Shown here: positions 35,400 to 46,570 of the stretch, in pieces
Position numbering within the stretch: position 1 is the first letter of the stretch
Layout: each line of letters begins with the position of its first letter
Assembly (NCBI GenBank): GCA_028274465.1
Contig: CM051456.1
Coordinates: 94,040,753 to 94,104,752, forward strand
Source: Plantago ovata
Taxonomy: Eukaryota > Streptophyta > Magnoliopsida > Lamiales > Plantaginaceae
Direction of reading: 5' to 3'
Length of the DNA: 64,000 nucleotides
Translations under genes and position numbers: made by a program
Notes under the pieces: model-generated
What the model was told of the DNA's origin: nothing
Database searches by the model: none
The model's input: the letters and a program-made list of their open reading frames with translations, nothing else

Positions 35400-35953
35400 C
35401 AAATGGTGATAAATCTCCTGAGATGTCAAGATTAAATCTCAAAGGGTAAAAGCCCATTAGTTGGCCTAATGGGCCTGACCCACATACCAAATTAGGGTTT
35501 TCAAAAGGCTAAGATAGTAACTTTGCTTTCCTTGGAACATTCTAGGATTTTGTCTCGTCGTTGTATCCGACATAGCGTCCGAGATACAGTCCGAGTCCCA
35601 AATAGCAATATGAACTACATATGACTTGTGTAATTTCTCCTTAGTGTCCGATATGAGATGTGTGTCGGACACTCTCTGTTGTAGTACTGTGTCTTAGGTG
35701 TTTCACCAACAAGTCCGATACAAGTCGTGTGTCGGACACTTTCTCTTGTAGTAGACTTTGATCATGGTCCTTGGAATCACACAACTCGGACTGTATGTCG
35801 GACCATGATCTCGACAAGACTCGCTCCTAGGGTATCTTTGTTAGTCGGAAACGGGCACATGTATCAAACATTTGTGCCCTTTATATCGGACCTATGTCAT
35901 GCTAAGTCGTCTCTTGATTCGTACAGCGAATTGGACATATTTTAACATTAACA
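35400..35953 (-). repeat. Tat element 3' LTR (left border not fixed)
   Basis: On the minus strand the LTR starts TGTTAATGTTAAAATATG at 35953, directly after a purine run. It contains a direct repeat of about 43 bases (35645-35687 and 35713-35755) built on GTCCGAT and TGTGTCGGACACT, and further GTCCGA/TCGGAC motifs. The end toward 35400 or lower cannot be set from this window. Confidence 0.5.
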
Positions 35954-35970
35954 TATGCCCCCCTAGTTTC
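35954..35970 (-). other. polypurine tract of Tat element
   Basis: The minus strand reads GAAACTAGGGGGGCATA immediately before the inferred LTR start at 35953. Its purine richness, the position and the TG after it support a plus-strand primer site. Confidence 0.55.
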
Positions 35971-36605
35971 CAAGTATCTTGGTACAAGATAGTTGTGTAA
36001 CTATCAATATATTTTGAATTCTCTGTGATTCGTACTATTTTTTTGAGATCGAAAAATTTCTTAAATTCTGGACCGGGTTATAAGTACTTTTACCCTCCTC
36101 CTTCTATTCCACTCCACCCTCTCTTTCTGAAGTCCGAGTGACGTAACACTCGGACTTCAAAGAAAGATTTTTTGAATTTTGGAATGTCAAGATCCGGGTA
36201 ACAACATTATTTCACGTGTCCAATTTAAAATTTTCCTTCATTCGACACCTTCATTTCTTGATGTAAGAAAGGGTGATGTTTTCAATAATCTTCGAGTCCG
36301 AGTAGTGTGTACACTTGCCCGAATTGCAAGGTTTTCCTCAGTGGCGCGACATCTTGATCCTTATATTCCGACTTAAAATGTGGTTTCCTTGTTCATAAAA
36401 CTCCCGGATCTGAGTTTCTGGATCCCGCGTGTCCGAGTTACGCTTTTAGCGACGTATTAGCGACGTTTTTTCTCGATTTCTGGGAATTTCAGGGTTAAAA
36501 TGTCGTTTCACCAGGTGTTTTGATCTGGGCCGTTGATCCCGATTCACCTAACGGTCAATACCAATGCTGACGTCAACAACGCTTCGTATTACGGGGTTGC
36601 CCTCC

Positions 36606-36613
36606 TATAAATA
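36606..36613 (+). promoter_or_regulatory. TATA box of the antisense gene in the Tat element
   Basis: CTATAAATAGG stands about 90 bases before the solo-LTR insertion and upstream of a leader with a good donor site (38030) and acceptor (40396). The context just upstream (TGACGTCA at ~36570) is a palindromic bZIP-type site. Together they look like an ordinary plant promoter driving the plus strand, opposite to the retrotransposon. Confidence 0.6.
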
Positions 36614-36698
36614 GGGTTTAAGTGGCTCATTTCTTCATTTTTCGCCAACTGCAATAATTCTCTCACTAGAATTTTGCTCTCGTTCCGATATAAGCGTC

Positions 36699-37977
36699 TG
36701 ATGAATGTGTATTTTACACTTTCATTCGAGTCTTTTTCACCTATTTTAGCTATCCTCTATGTTAATTTAGCTATATTTTAGTGCATTTTATTAGAATAGT
36801 GTCACGTTTCCCTTTAGATTTTATTTTACAGGTTTTGGTTGAAATTCGGAGATTTACGGGCAATTATATTGAAGTCTACAAGGAATTGGTGTTCCAGAAG
36901 CATATTTGGAGTATCTGAAGGTTTCCGGATAGGATTTGGAGTCTAGGGGCCGAATCTGGAGGTTAGAAGGCTACTAGAAGTCATAAACCGAGTCTGAAAA
37001 GGTGAAGAAATCCAAAACCGCGTCGAAAACACGAAAATTCCGCGTTTACACTGTGGGGCGAACCGCCCCATCACGGGCGAACCGCCCCAGAGGAAATTCG
37101 GGCCTATATATAGTTGCGAGATTTCTCTCCGAAAATCATATCTTTCCAAGCCTACTTTCTCACCTCTCTCTATAGTTTTAGGTAGGAACTACCCGGGGCC
37201 TGTCCTGGGAGTTCCATAGCTTAGGGGATACTTTTTCATAGCAGATTGGAGCGCGTAGGATCACAATCATCCGGAGATTGACAACCTTCGGTAACTTTGT
37301 ATCTTACAACTTTTATCTACTTATTTTATATATTCTTTCAATATGTTTTCTTCTATGATTGCTATTGATTGCATGCACATTATGAGTAGCTAAATTTATC
37401 ATTGGTGGTAGTATGTGAATTCTTAGCGAGGGAAGATAATCATGCTAATGGCTATATCGCGCATTATACTCCGTGTCATTGCTTTATTTCGTTGATGAGT
37501 TGAACACCAAAATTCTCGTATGTTGTATTGATCATTATGCACACTAGGACACTTGTCGGTCAATCAGACTTAATTATCTTCGTAGTGTTGAATGATTACG
37601 AAACACAATAGGACGTTAGTTGTTGACAGGTCAGACCCATACTATCTTCGTAGTGCACAATACTTACAACAGGACCCAAGATCCATTCAAAGATCTCCAT
37701 GCAAGACCGAGGAATTTATGCATGATTATCGACCCATTATGTTAAGAAGGACCATACTATCACCAACCTCCATTATCTGCTTGAAAACCCCCTATTGCTT
37801 TTTATTTGCTGATTTATATTTTCTTGATTAAATAGATAAAGCTAGTTATAGTCCTGAGAGAACGACACTCGAGTCATTCTGCTGCTACACTACGGTTTTT
37901 GCTGTAGTTGTGGATTGCCTTTGGCTAAATACAAATATTATTTGCTGAATCGAGATGTGACAAATCTCCGTTCATCA
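36699..37977 (+). mobile_element. gypsy solo LTR, copy 4
   Basis: A 1279-bp relative of the LTR at 5336, TGATGAATG to GTTCATCA, with the perfect 5-bp duplication GCGTC (36694-36698, 37978-37982). It has two palindromes (37055-37069, 37075-37088) and a TATA box at 37105. It sits in the leader exon of the antisense gene, downstream of that gene's own TATA box. Confidence 0.93.
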
Positions 37978-38165
37978 GCGTCCAACATCAATCCGAGTGC
38001 AAGACTTTTCTTTCCAAGAAACTTTTCAAGTAAGTTGTTCTCGCTGCTGTCTTTTCATTGCATTTACTTTCTTTTAAAGTAATACGTCGGACTTGGTAGT
38101 TGCTTTGCTTTTTTTTAGGCTCTCTGATTTCTAGGGTTTTTTATACTCCCCTTCTCTGTTAATGC

Positions 38166-40269
38166 TGATAGTGTATATGTCCTAGAGACAGTCCTTACTA
38201 AGGGCATGGTGCCCTTATAGAGGGCATATATGTACTATTACACAGGTCAACGTAATATAATATATGTTTGTTGCATTTTACTATTGAGTATCGCTTTCAT
38301 ATTTATATTACACCGGGCATGCAGCATGTCATAGCTCTATTACTGTCTGTATTGATATTAAACATGTCCCCTCGGATAAATGACCGATCACACAGATAGT
38401 GGGAGCTATGTGAGTTATCATCTATCCCAAACTCTCCCTAGTCGAGGTTCATCTCGAATGTAGGGGTCTGAATGAACCAGACAAGAATAGTATGCGTGGA
38501 GGTTATACTTGTTGGAGCAAGTGTGAGCCGATCCCACGGCCACGGAACGGATTGTTGGACAATCGAGAAACGTTTCCATAACTGCGCATAGTTGTTCGAA
38601 GAAGCTTTATCGAACAATGGAAGTACCCACCGGACACTCCCATCGATGTATACTCTACACCGAAGTGTCTACGGGAACCTGTAAGTTGTCGAAGTGATGC
38701 CATTCGTCCTTTGTACTTACAGGACTTTATCATCACATTTGTTGCCCCATATCCTTGGTGGACCCGTCGATGTCAGCTCTGAATAAGCAGCTGACCTAAG
38801 ACACGATCCAGGATTATGGCTACATACAAATGGGGATGATAAGTGATTCTGTGAAGGATTCATCTCTCAAGTGTAGCACAGGAGAGCACTGCTCATAGTC
38901 GTTCATAGTTGTGATGGTAAAACCGTTGGCCAGCGTATCAATATTATTATGATGGTCATAATAGATATTGGATTCACCATGCAACTCACTGAAGACGCCC
39001 GTGGATGTATTATTGGGATAGACACTTCATCGATCCTAGATACATTCGAGCAAGTCAGATGAAGGGACGTTACCATCGCCGTGTTGAGCGCAACAGGCTT
39101 CGCAATGAAAGGGTTAGCTTTGAGAAACCTCTCAAACGTCCTCATGTATTAATATTGCAAATGGAACCGTCTAGGAATTCCATGTTGCCTCGTCTAGGAC
39201 TTGCTTAATACGATGAGGCCTTATGGGTCACACTATGTGGTGATTCAGCCTATCAGAATATCCTTGAAGATGGAATCGCAATTAATTTGGAATTAATTGT
39301 GATTGATGGATTATAATTGATTTGGAATTAATTATAATATTTGGTGGCTCAATTAATGATTTGGAATTATTAATTGAATTGGCTAATTAATTGTATTTTA
39401 TGTAAATACAATTAAAGATTATATTTTAGAAATATAATGGAGGTTTGATTTGAAAGGATATGTTAATTTAGAATTAACATATGCACATGGGCAAAATCTA
39501 CTTGGAGTTTGAATTGCCTTAGAACTATAAGTGGGTCCCAAAATCGGGACCCACCTAACACCCTAAGGACACGCGCGCGCGCGAGATGGAGTAGGGGAAG
39601 GAGTTCGACTCCTTCCTCTATTAGAAGTCTAAGGGATAAGTTAGATTTTGCTGATTGAGTTTTAATTTGATTAGGAATGAATCTAGACTTGAAATTGGTT
39701 TCCTAGTGCGATAAGAATTAGATTCTTATTCCTTTATGTAATTGCTTATGCTTTAGACTTCTATTGACTACTATATATATAAACTATTAGAGAGCTTTTG
39801 ACATAGATTTTCACACAGTTGAAGAATCAAATTCTTAGAGAATTATTCTACCCAGTTTTCTTAGAGAAAATAAAAGCTCTCCCCTCCTCAATAAGCCACA
39901 CGCGCGCGCCACCTACCGGAGGAATCGCCGCCCCGTCTTCTTGGTCACACAAAGAATATCCTAGCATTCTTTCCGATAGGCTGTTCATCCGTGGATACCA
40001 AGGTTGAGGTTCTAGGAGCTGGAAACTAACTTTTATTGTCTTGCAGATAATCAAAGTATTGCAGATATCTTCGACTTCGACGAAGGAGAAGATACACCAG
40101 ATTATTACGAAGACTTGGAAACTGTGTTTGCTTTGGAAGTAAGGTTAGTCTTCTAATTGACGTGTTTAAATATATACGGCATATACATAATCAATTAACC
40201 TGTATGTTAAGAAAAATTTTGAAATTCCGCTGCGTACCCTTGGGGTAACTCTGACCATATTTTCTTACA
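38166..40269 (+). mobile_element. solo copia-type LTR (family 2), copy 2
   Basis: A 2104-bp relative of 1599-3679, TGATAGTG to TTCTTACA, with the 5-bp duplication AATGC (38161-38165, 40270-40274). It lies within the first intron (38030-40396) of the antisense gene. Like copy 1 it has a GC-alternating run (~39570) and the acidic exon-like segment at 40047-40156. Confidence 0.93.
40047..40156 (+). other. acidic exon-like ORF in solo LTR copy 2
   Basis: The counterpart of 3463-3566. The acceptor context CTAAC...TTGCAG is unchanged. The coding-like segment is two codons longer, without loss of frame. No known product. Confidence 0.3.
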
Positions 40270-40418
40270 AATGCTTCCCCCGCCTCACAACATGTTATCT
40301 TTATGAAACTTTCGCAGACTTAACGAAAAATACATAAACTGACCTCGGACCCAACCAACCACGTTTATTTGATTTATCTTGTTCCTCCCCTCTTAGGATA
40401 TCCGAGAGAAGAAATCTT

Positions 40419-43400
40419 ATGAACGAGACTGAAGGAAATGAGAACATCATCCTGTCCGATATAGAGATGCTCGATCTATCTTTTCTCGACGATCATTCGA
40501 CAGTCGCGCCCCAACCTTCCTCCGATAAGCCTTCCGGATCTACATCGGCTCAAGCGAATCTGCGACTGTCCGAGTCTGCTGTGCCAGACGGACACGTGAG
40601 CGATGCCTCTGAAGATGATGATCCGGGTAACACACCTCCGGATCGTCGTTTAATCTTAAATAAAAGGAAGCGCCTTCCGGCTAAGTCTTCCTCTCCGGAC
40701 CCAGTTCCTCCGACACGCATTCCTCATGACATCATGATGGGTGCTGCAAGCGTAGCCGGGTTCGAATATCGGACCTCTAAGCGCCATCCCATACCTCAAC
40801 CTCCAATAATTACAGAACTCTCTAGTGACTCGGAGGATTCTCCCCCGAGAGCCTTGGAGATACCGGGTTTATCTGACCCGACTCACGTCCAATCCATCAA
40901 ACCTGTCCGCAGCGTTCTTCCGAGAGGATTCATATCGCACACCATCTTAGAAAGCGATGAGGACGATGATGTTCTCGTCAGCAGATCAAAGTGGGCTCCA
41001 AGTTCTTCTTCTGTCGGACAGCCTTCGGCGGCCGGTCTCTCCTCTTCTACGGGTGATGGTACCTTTCCTTTGGACTTGATAGGCCCCGACCTTGTGCCCA
41101 GCCACCACGAAGAAGAAGAAGAGGAAGACGAGGTCGAGGAAGAAGAAGTTGAAGGTCCGAGCGTGGACCATGTGCCTGGAGGTGTCGAACTTGATGCCAA
41201 GGGCCGAGTTATAAAAAAGACGAAGCGCGGGGAGCCAAAGGTACCGAGGCTAGAAGGAACAAACTTCCTCAGGCCGTTACTGCGGTAACTTACCCGGACC
41301 CAGATGGCGAGCAAAACGTACTTGGTTCTACCCCAACTTGTTCCTCTACTGTCCATGAGTCTAAGCTTGCTCGGATCCGCTACGAGTATTCGATACCTGA
41401 TTCCTTAGAAATAATTGCCCCTGACCCCAAGTACGCCTTCTACAACCCACCCATCGGATATATGTCCGTGCACTTGATGTCTCTCTAATGGGGATGTCTC
41501 TCTAATGGGGTTGGCGAGTGCCTTATCATAAAGGCTTCAACGACATTTTTAACAACCTCGGATTTAGCCCCTACCAACTTATCCCGAGTGCTTTGGGCAC
41601 ACTAATGTGCTTTGGGGTCTTCTTCCATATTCGAGGAGTAGAAGTTAACTTCTGGAATTTCAATCAGATTTTCTGAGTGGTGATGAGTCCGGGCAACAAC
41701 GACTTTTATTTTTTCAAAGCTCGGGCTGGCTATGCCTTCATTCTTGACGCTCCTTCCTCTGCCGGGTGTAAATGGTGGAACCGGTTCATCTTTGTTAGGA
41801 AGTTGAGAACGGAGTCTATGTCGGACTCAGAAGCTGCAGCTCTCTTGGATTGGGGCTTTCCCAAGAAATTCTTCCGAGGGATGTATTCGGATTCGAGGTC
41901 GTTACCCGATCTTCTCGATGATTGGGTGATGAACTTCAAAAAAGAAAATAAGGCCAAAACCATCCGATACTACTACTATGGCTTAATTATCCAGCCTTTA
42001 CCGTACCTTGCCGGCCTCACTCCTCCTGTTAAAACTGGTGTTAGTACCAGTTCGGTAAGCTTATTCCGACATAGTATTTGTACATGCTTTTTATTTTTTG
42101 CATATCCCGTTTACTTTTCTTTTCGGGTCGCTTTCATACATCGGACTAATCTTTTTCCTTTTTCTTTGCAGATTTTTGGCTAAGGTACATCATGGCCCGA
42201 ATTGCTTCCGCTGCTCGGGCTAACAGGGAAAAGTAAAGACAAATGGTGGAGGAAAACTTACTGAAGCAACAAGTCCAAACTCCTGGCTACATTCCCGGGT
42301 TAACTAACCCGAAGAACGCGGTCGACTACTTTGAGATGGAGAAGGAGAGTGAAAAGGAGGGGACATCCATATCGGTGATCCCGAATCCAAAGGCTAACGT
42401 CAGCCAGTCTAAGGGCCAAAAGCCTCTGGTTCCAGCTCCTCAGTCGAACAAGAAAAAGGCCGATCCGAAGGGGAAGAGGGTTGCCTCGGACCCTGTGGAG
42501 CTGGAGGACCTGAGTCCTCAAAAGAAGAAGGCCCAGGACTGAGCTGGAAGTCGAGCTCGTTGATATGGCGACAAAGGACGGCCGAACGCTGAAGTGTCAT
42601 TCCTAATGGCCATGGACGAATATGACCGCGCTCATGCTCTCGGGAAAATCAGTCAGCAGGTAACAATCTTTCTTAATATTTTTCTTTTTTCTTCTAAGTA
42701 TTTGTTTCTCACTTCTTTCTCGCGCTTCATTCTTTTGCAGCTAAATTGTTTCGTCCGAGCTACCAACGACTTGGCGGACAAGCGCTTCGAGTCTGAGTCT
42801 CGGACTAAGGAGCTTGAGAAGAAGGCTAAGATGGCCGCTTCAAGGTGGAGGCACTGGAGTCCGAGATCAGGATGTTGAGGAACAAGAACTCGGAGCTAGC
42901 GAAGAAGGTGAGTGTTGAATCTTCTAAGGGCCGACTGTTCAATGACTCTTTCTAAGCCATCGGCTCCACCTTGATGAGATTCCGAGACAAGGTGTGCGAG
43001 AAGCTACAGTTTGCCCGGGTGGAGGTAGCTGAAGATTTCTACGTCTCTGTTTCCTATCTCTTCGGGAAGCAAATGGCCAGAGAGGAAGGTCGCAAGGAAG
43101 GGTTTCGTGCTTGTCTCGGGCAGATGGCCCGTCTCGGGTATGTCAAGGAAGGCTGGACTTATAATCCCCGGGATCTCTCTGCTTCCAAGCTGGTCGACTC
43201 GCAAAGGGACGACTTCAGCGAGTACCCGGACCGAGCTATTACGGATGAAGAAATAGAAGCTGATGAGTTCGGAGCCGTTGTCTTCAAAGATGAACCTGAT
43301 TTCCCCATAAGGCCGGGCTCCTATCCGAGTTGGTTCCACAGCGTGCTCAGATCCGGTCTTCTTGCTCCCTTCACGACGAATGAGTCTTGGAAATGTGCTT

Positions 43401-43546
43401 TCCTAACTCTTCCGGCTCCTGTTTTCGGGAGAGCGCCTGCCTTTGTAGGGCCCGAGGTTACTAAGTATCGGACCAGACTGATCAAGGAGGTCGAGGCTCT
43501 GAAAGCCAATGGGGATCAGCAAGAGCTAACTGCTTCAAGCTCTTGA
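40419..43546 (+). pseudogene. antisense additional gene of the Tat element (gypsy-type transposon domain), decayed
   Basis: After a leader intron (38030-40396, GTAAGT...CTCTTAG) the ATG at 40419 opens a 290-codon acidic, Ser/Pro-rich part. A conserved globular segment follows at ~41380-42054 (YEYSIPDSLEIIAPDPKYAF; FFHIRGVEVNFWNFNQIF; FYFFKARAGYAFI), which resembles the plant 'putative gypsy type transposon' domain (PF04195-like, by memory). Introns at 42055-42171 and ~42660-42740 have clean GT/AG ends. The C-terminal part is Glu/Lys-rich and coil-like (to 43546). Tat elements are known to carry additional ORFs, some antisense. Breaks: a shift near 41245, a 17-bp duplication at ~41478, TGA at 41675, TAA at ~42235, shifts near 42545 and 42842. 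Confidence 0.68.
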
Positions 43547-44029
43547 CGCTAAGCTCCATCCTCTCCAAACTCCCGTTGAAGCTCCAGCATCCAACTCAGT
43601 CGCTCCCGATCAAGACTCTTGAAGGCCGGGTATGCCCGAGCAAAAATGTATCCGATACATCTTTAAACACTTAAACAAATTTGTCATTTGCTTTCTAAGT
43701 ATTTTTATTCGGCCCTCTGCCGCATGTGTAACTCGGATCTTTTAAATATTTGCATGACTTGTACTTTCAACTTTTGCAGCTCTTTAGTTTGAATTGTACT
43801 CAAGTTATGTCGGATAACTTTCGTATTTTTTCAAATGAAATAACTAAGTATTTTTACATCGGAATGTTCTTGTATTGTCGAAGTCTTCTTTTGTCTCGCG
43901 CCTTCTTTTCTGAATACTTAACTCCGGCTTTTTAAGAGTCGGTGAGAATTACTATCTCGAACCTATTAACCTCTTATCGGAACTTTGTTGCATCGGACGC
44001 ACTACGTTTCTATATGCACATCTTGAAAT
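43547..44029. other. Tat 3' region, AT-rich, no gene
   Basis: Lies between the antisense gene and the tandem repeats. Short ORFs at 43750-44193 are AT-rich and share no motif with a known protein. It probably includes the antisense gene's 3' untranslated end. Confidence 0.5.
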
Positions 44030-44480
44030 TTTACAAGTGCCAACAATTTGTTTACCAGAAACTGGTCCGGGACATTTATGTCTCAGAATTATCACGTGCT
44101 CTTGTAAATTTTGAAATTTTACAACTGCTCTCGGTCACCATAAATCGTTCCGGGATCTTTATGTCTCGGAATTGTCACATGCTCTTCTTGTAAATTTGAA
44201 ATTTTACAAGTGTCAGTGACTCACCAAAAGCTGTTCCGGGACATTTATGTCTCGGAATCGTCACGTGCCCTTCTTGTAAATTTGGAATTTTACAAGTGTT
44301 AGTGACTTGCTCACTGGAAGCTGTTCCGGGACGTTTATGTCTCGCACTCGCCACGTGCTCCTGTTTCTGTAAATCCTAAAAAACTTTCACAAGTATAGAT
44401 AATATCTCGCTCGTTGAGCACTTTCCTCGGGCATCTTTGTCTCGGACATGCCACGTGCTCTTTTTCTCGAGCGTGTTTTT
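44030..44480 (-). repeat. tandem 83-99-base repeats with G-boxes in Tat 3' region
   Basis: Five units, marked by TCCGGGACATTTATGTCTCGG at 44066, 44149, 44235, 44325 and (diverged) 44424. Four of the five hold the palindrome CACGTG (44093, 44262, 44352, 44452); the second has CACATG. Tandem repeats in this position are typical of Tat-lineage elements. Confidence 0.85.
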
Positions 44481-44942
44481 GAGAACTTTTTTGTCTCGGA
44501 CCCTCTTTGTCCGAGTACAAACATTTCTCCATTTTCTGGAATTCCGAGATGTTTGTTTCTTAGAATAAAAAGTTGACGATGATTGATTTTTTCATGTTTT
44601 CTCGACTTTGAGACCTCCTAAGCGAGTTCTCCTGGTTCAGGCTTCTTCTTTTCCTTATCCGTAGCTTCCTACACCTCGTATGCGAGTATTCACTTGTCTC
44701 TCTCTTTCCCCATTCTTTAGTTCTCTTAACCCTAATGGTCAGTTGAGTCCTACTTACAAGAAATGATAGTAAGAGAATTATGCAAGACATTGAAATTTAA
44801 AAGGAATTTTAGCAAGCTACATTGTATTGATTTGACGGAAATTCAAATACAACTGCAATAGTGGCTTCATAGCCAATTACAACGAAATAAAAGTCCTTAA
44901 TCAAAAGAAAACATGAAAACAACAATAAAAGTGGAGCCTTCC
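44481..44942. other. Tat region after pol, no gene
   Basis: Non-coding sequence between the integrase stop (44943) and the tandem repeats. No convincing ORF, RNA gene or repeat. Confidence 0.5.
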
Positions 44943-45411
44943 TCAGGAGTTTTTGGTTCTTGGCCATAACATCTCTTCAAGCATAAAACCTCTGCATGTT
45001 GGTAGCGTTCCAGGTGTGCTTCCATTGGAGTAAGCCTTTACTACCTTGTACGGTCCTTCCCACTTGCGATGAACTTTCCCCACATTCTCTAGGATGTCAG
45101 CTTTCCTCAGCACTAAGTCTCCAACCTGGAACTCTTTGCTCCTCACATGCTTGTTATATGCTTTTGCAATGATAGCTTGATATCGGAGGATGTTTGCAAA
45201 TGCTGTAGTCCTTGATTCTTCCAACATTTCCATATCATACATCCTTGCTTCATGGTTGTCCCCTGGCTCATATCCTTGGATCCTTATAGTTTCCACGACA
45301 ATCTCAGCTGGTATCACGGCTTCTGAACCATATACTAAGGAGAAGGGAGTTTCCCTCATAGCAGCTTTTGAAGTGGTTCTATAGACCCATAGGACTCCAT
45401 CTAACTCATCT
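44943..45411 (-). pseudogene. Tat integrase C-terminal part (separated by MULE-2)
   Basis: The open frame begins inside the MULE end, but the retroelement part reads from DELDGVLWVYRTT through ETPFSLVYGSEAVIPAEI to a KWEGPYKV-type chromodomain-adjacent segment and a stop at 44943. It joins the integrase core at 59112-59573. Between the two halves lie MULE-2 and its 9-bp target duplication (45403-45411 and 59105-59113). Integrase would insert the cDNA into chromosomes; it is inactivated here. Confidence 0.88.
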
Positions 45412-45518
45412 CGGTGCGGATCACCTACCCCATTCAATAACCCACAAAATACCCCATTCATGTTATTGGTCCATGTGGCATGAATTAATCAACTAATTAA
45501 GACAATATATTAACCATG
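45412..45518 (+). repeat. left terminal inverted repeat of MULE-2
   Basis: Matches the complement of 59045-59104 joined to 49224-49271, with identity over the outer 65 bases and a few changes after. It is the expected transposase binding end. Confidence 0.92.
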
Positions 45519-46570
45519 GTAAAACCAATCTCCAACTACAAAGTTAAATATTTACTAAATATAGAATTTCAAAGTTGAAATCAATCCAAGTTCGTGCTTT
45601 CTCCAGATTTACATTAACTAAAATTAGATTTTACATAATCACTTCATAGTGCAAATCACATAGTCAATTCAAAGTGCAATTCCTCATGGTGCATGCATGG
45701 CTGCTATATTAACAAACATAGAAGAGAAATACATGTTTTTGTTTAGAGTTTCACGAACAGGTAAGTAAATTCATTTATGGTTAGCATCATTGTCTGATAT
45801 GCAGAATCCATCATGTTTCAATTTTGATTTCCACACAGCTTTTCCAATTCTAATGAATCAGAATGAACTTATATATCATGAAATATGACTGGAAAAGGAA
45901 CAAGAAGAAAATAACCACACACAATAAGTGCAAACCAAATAAAATTTATCAAAACATGGTCAAACAATGTTATCAAAGCTAGAAATAATTCTGGCAAGGA
46001 ATAATTGAAGCATGAAACCAAAAAACATTATCCTGCTGCAAGTAACTTCACTATAAATGAAATGGGACACTTGCATATACTTATTAATAGTTCTAAGAAT
46101 CACGATGTAACACAATTAGTAGCAATTCGACTACTATTTGGTGCCTTTAGTCTTTACCCAACGAGGATGGTGCTGGAGTAGGGTAGGTTTCTGAATCCTG
46201 TATAAAGAGATTGAAATTATCATAAATTCATAATGTACAAACAATTAAAGTTAAACTAAGGCAAATTAAAAAAATACAAACCTGGTTGAGTGCACTTTGA
46301 CTTGACGGAAGATCTTTATTTGCTCATTTTTTGCTTTTTGTCTCTCTCTTCCTCTTGGGTTTTCCAAGGCAACTTTTTGGCCTTTTACTTGTTTTGTAAT
46401 TAACCTTGTCTTTACGTTTGATTGATCCCACGGACTTGGCTGATGATGTCATTACCATTTTGTTGATGGTTAATAGGGTCCGTAGTATTCATAGTTTCAG
46501 TTGCTTTGCTACTCGCCAACTCTTGAACTTCAGACCCCTCACAACATGCGTCGATCTGTTCTAGTAACTT
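45519..46570. other. MULE-2 3' untranslated region
   Basis: An AT-rich stretch between the left TIR and the transposase stop. At 46330-46570 the minus strand still reads a Lys/Arg-rich tail in pieces (two stops), so the original protein was longer. No other gene. Confidence 0.55.

Noticed and set aside
40883..41356. Ser-rich minus-strand ORF of 157 codons
   Set aside because: Antisense shadow of the acidic Glu/Asp-rich coding part of the plus-strand gene.
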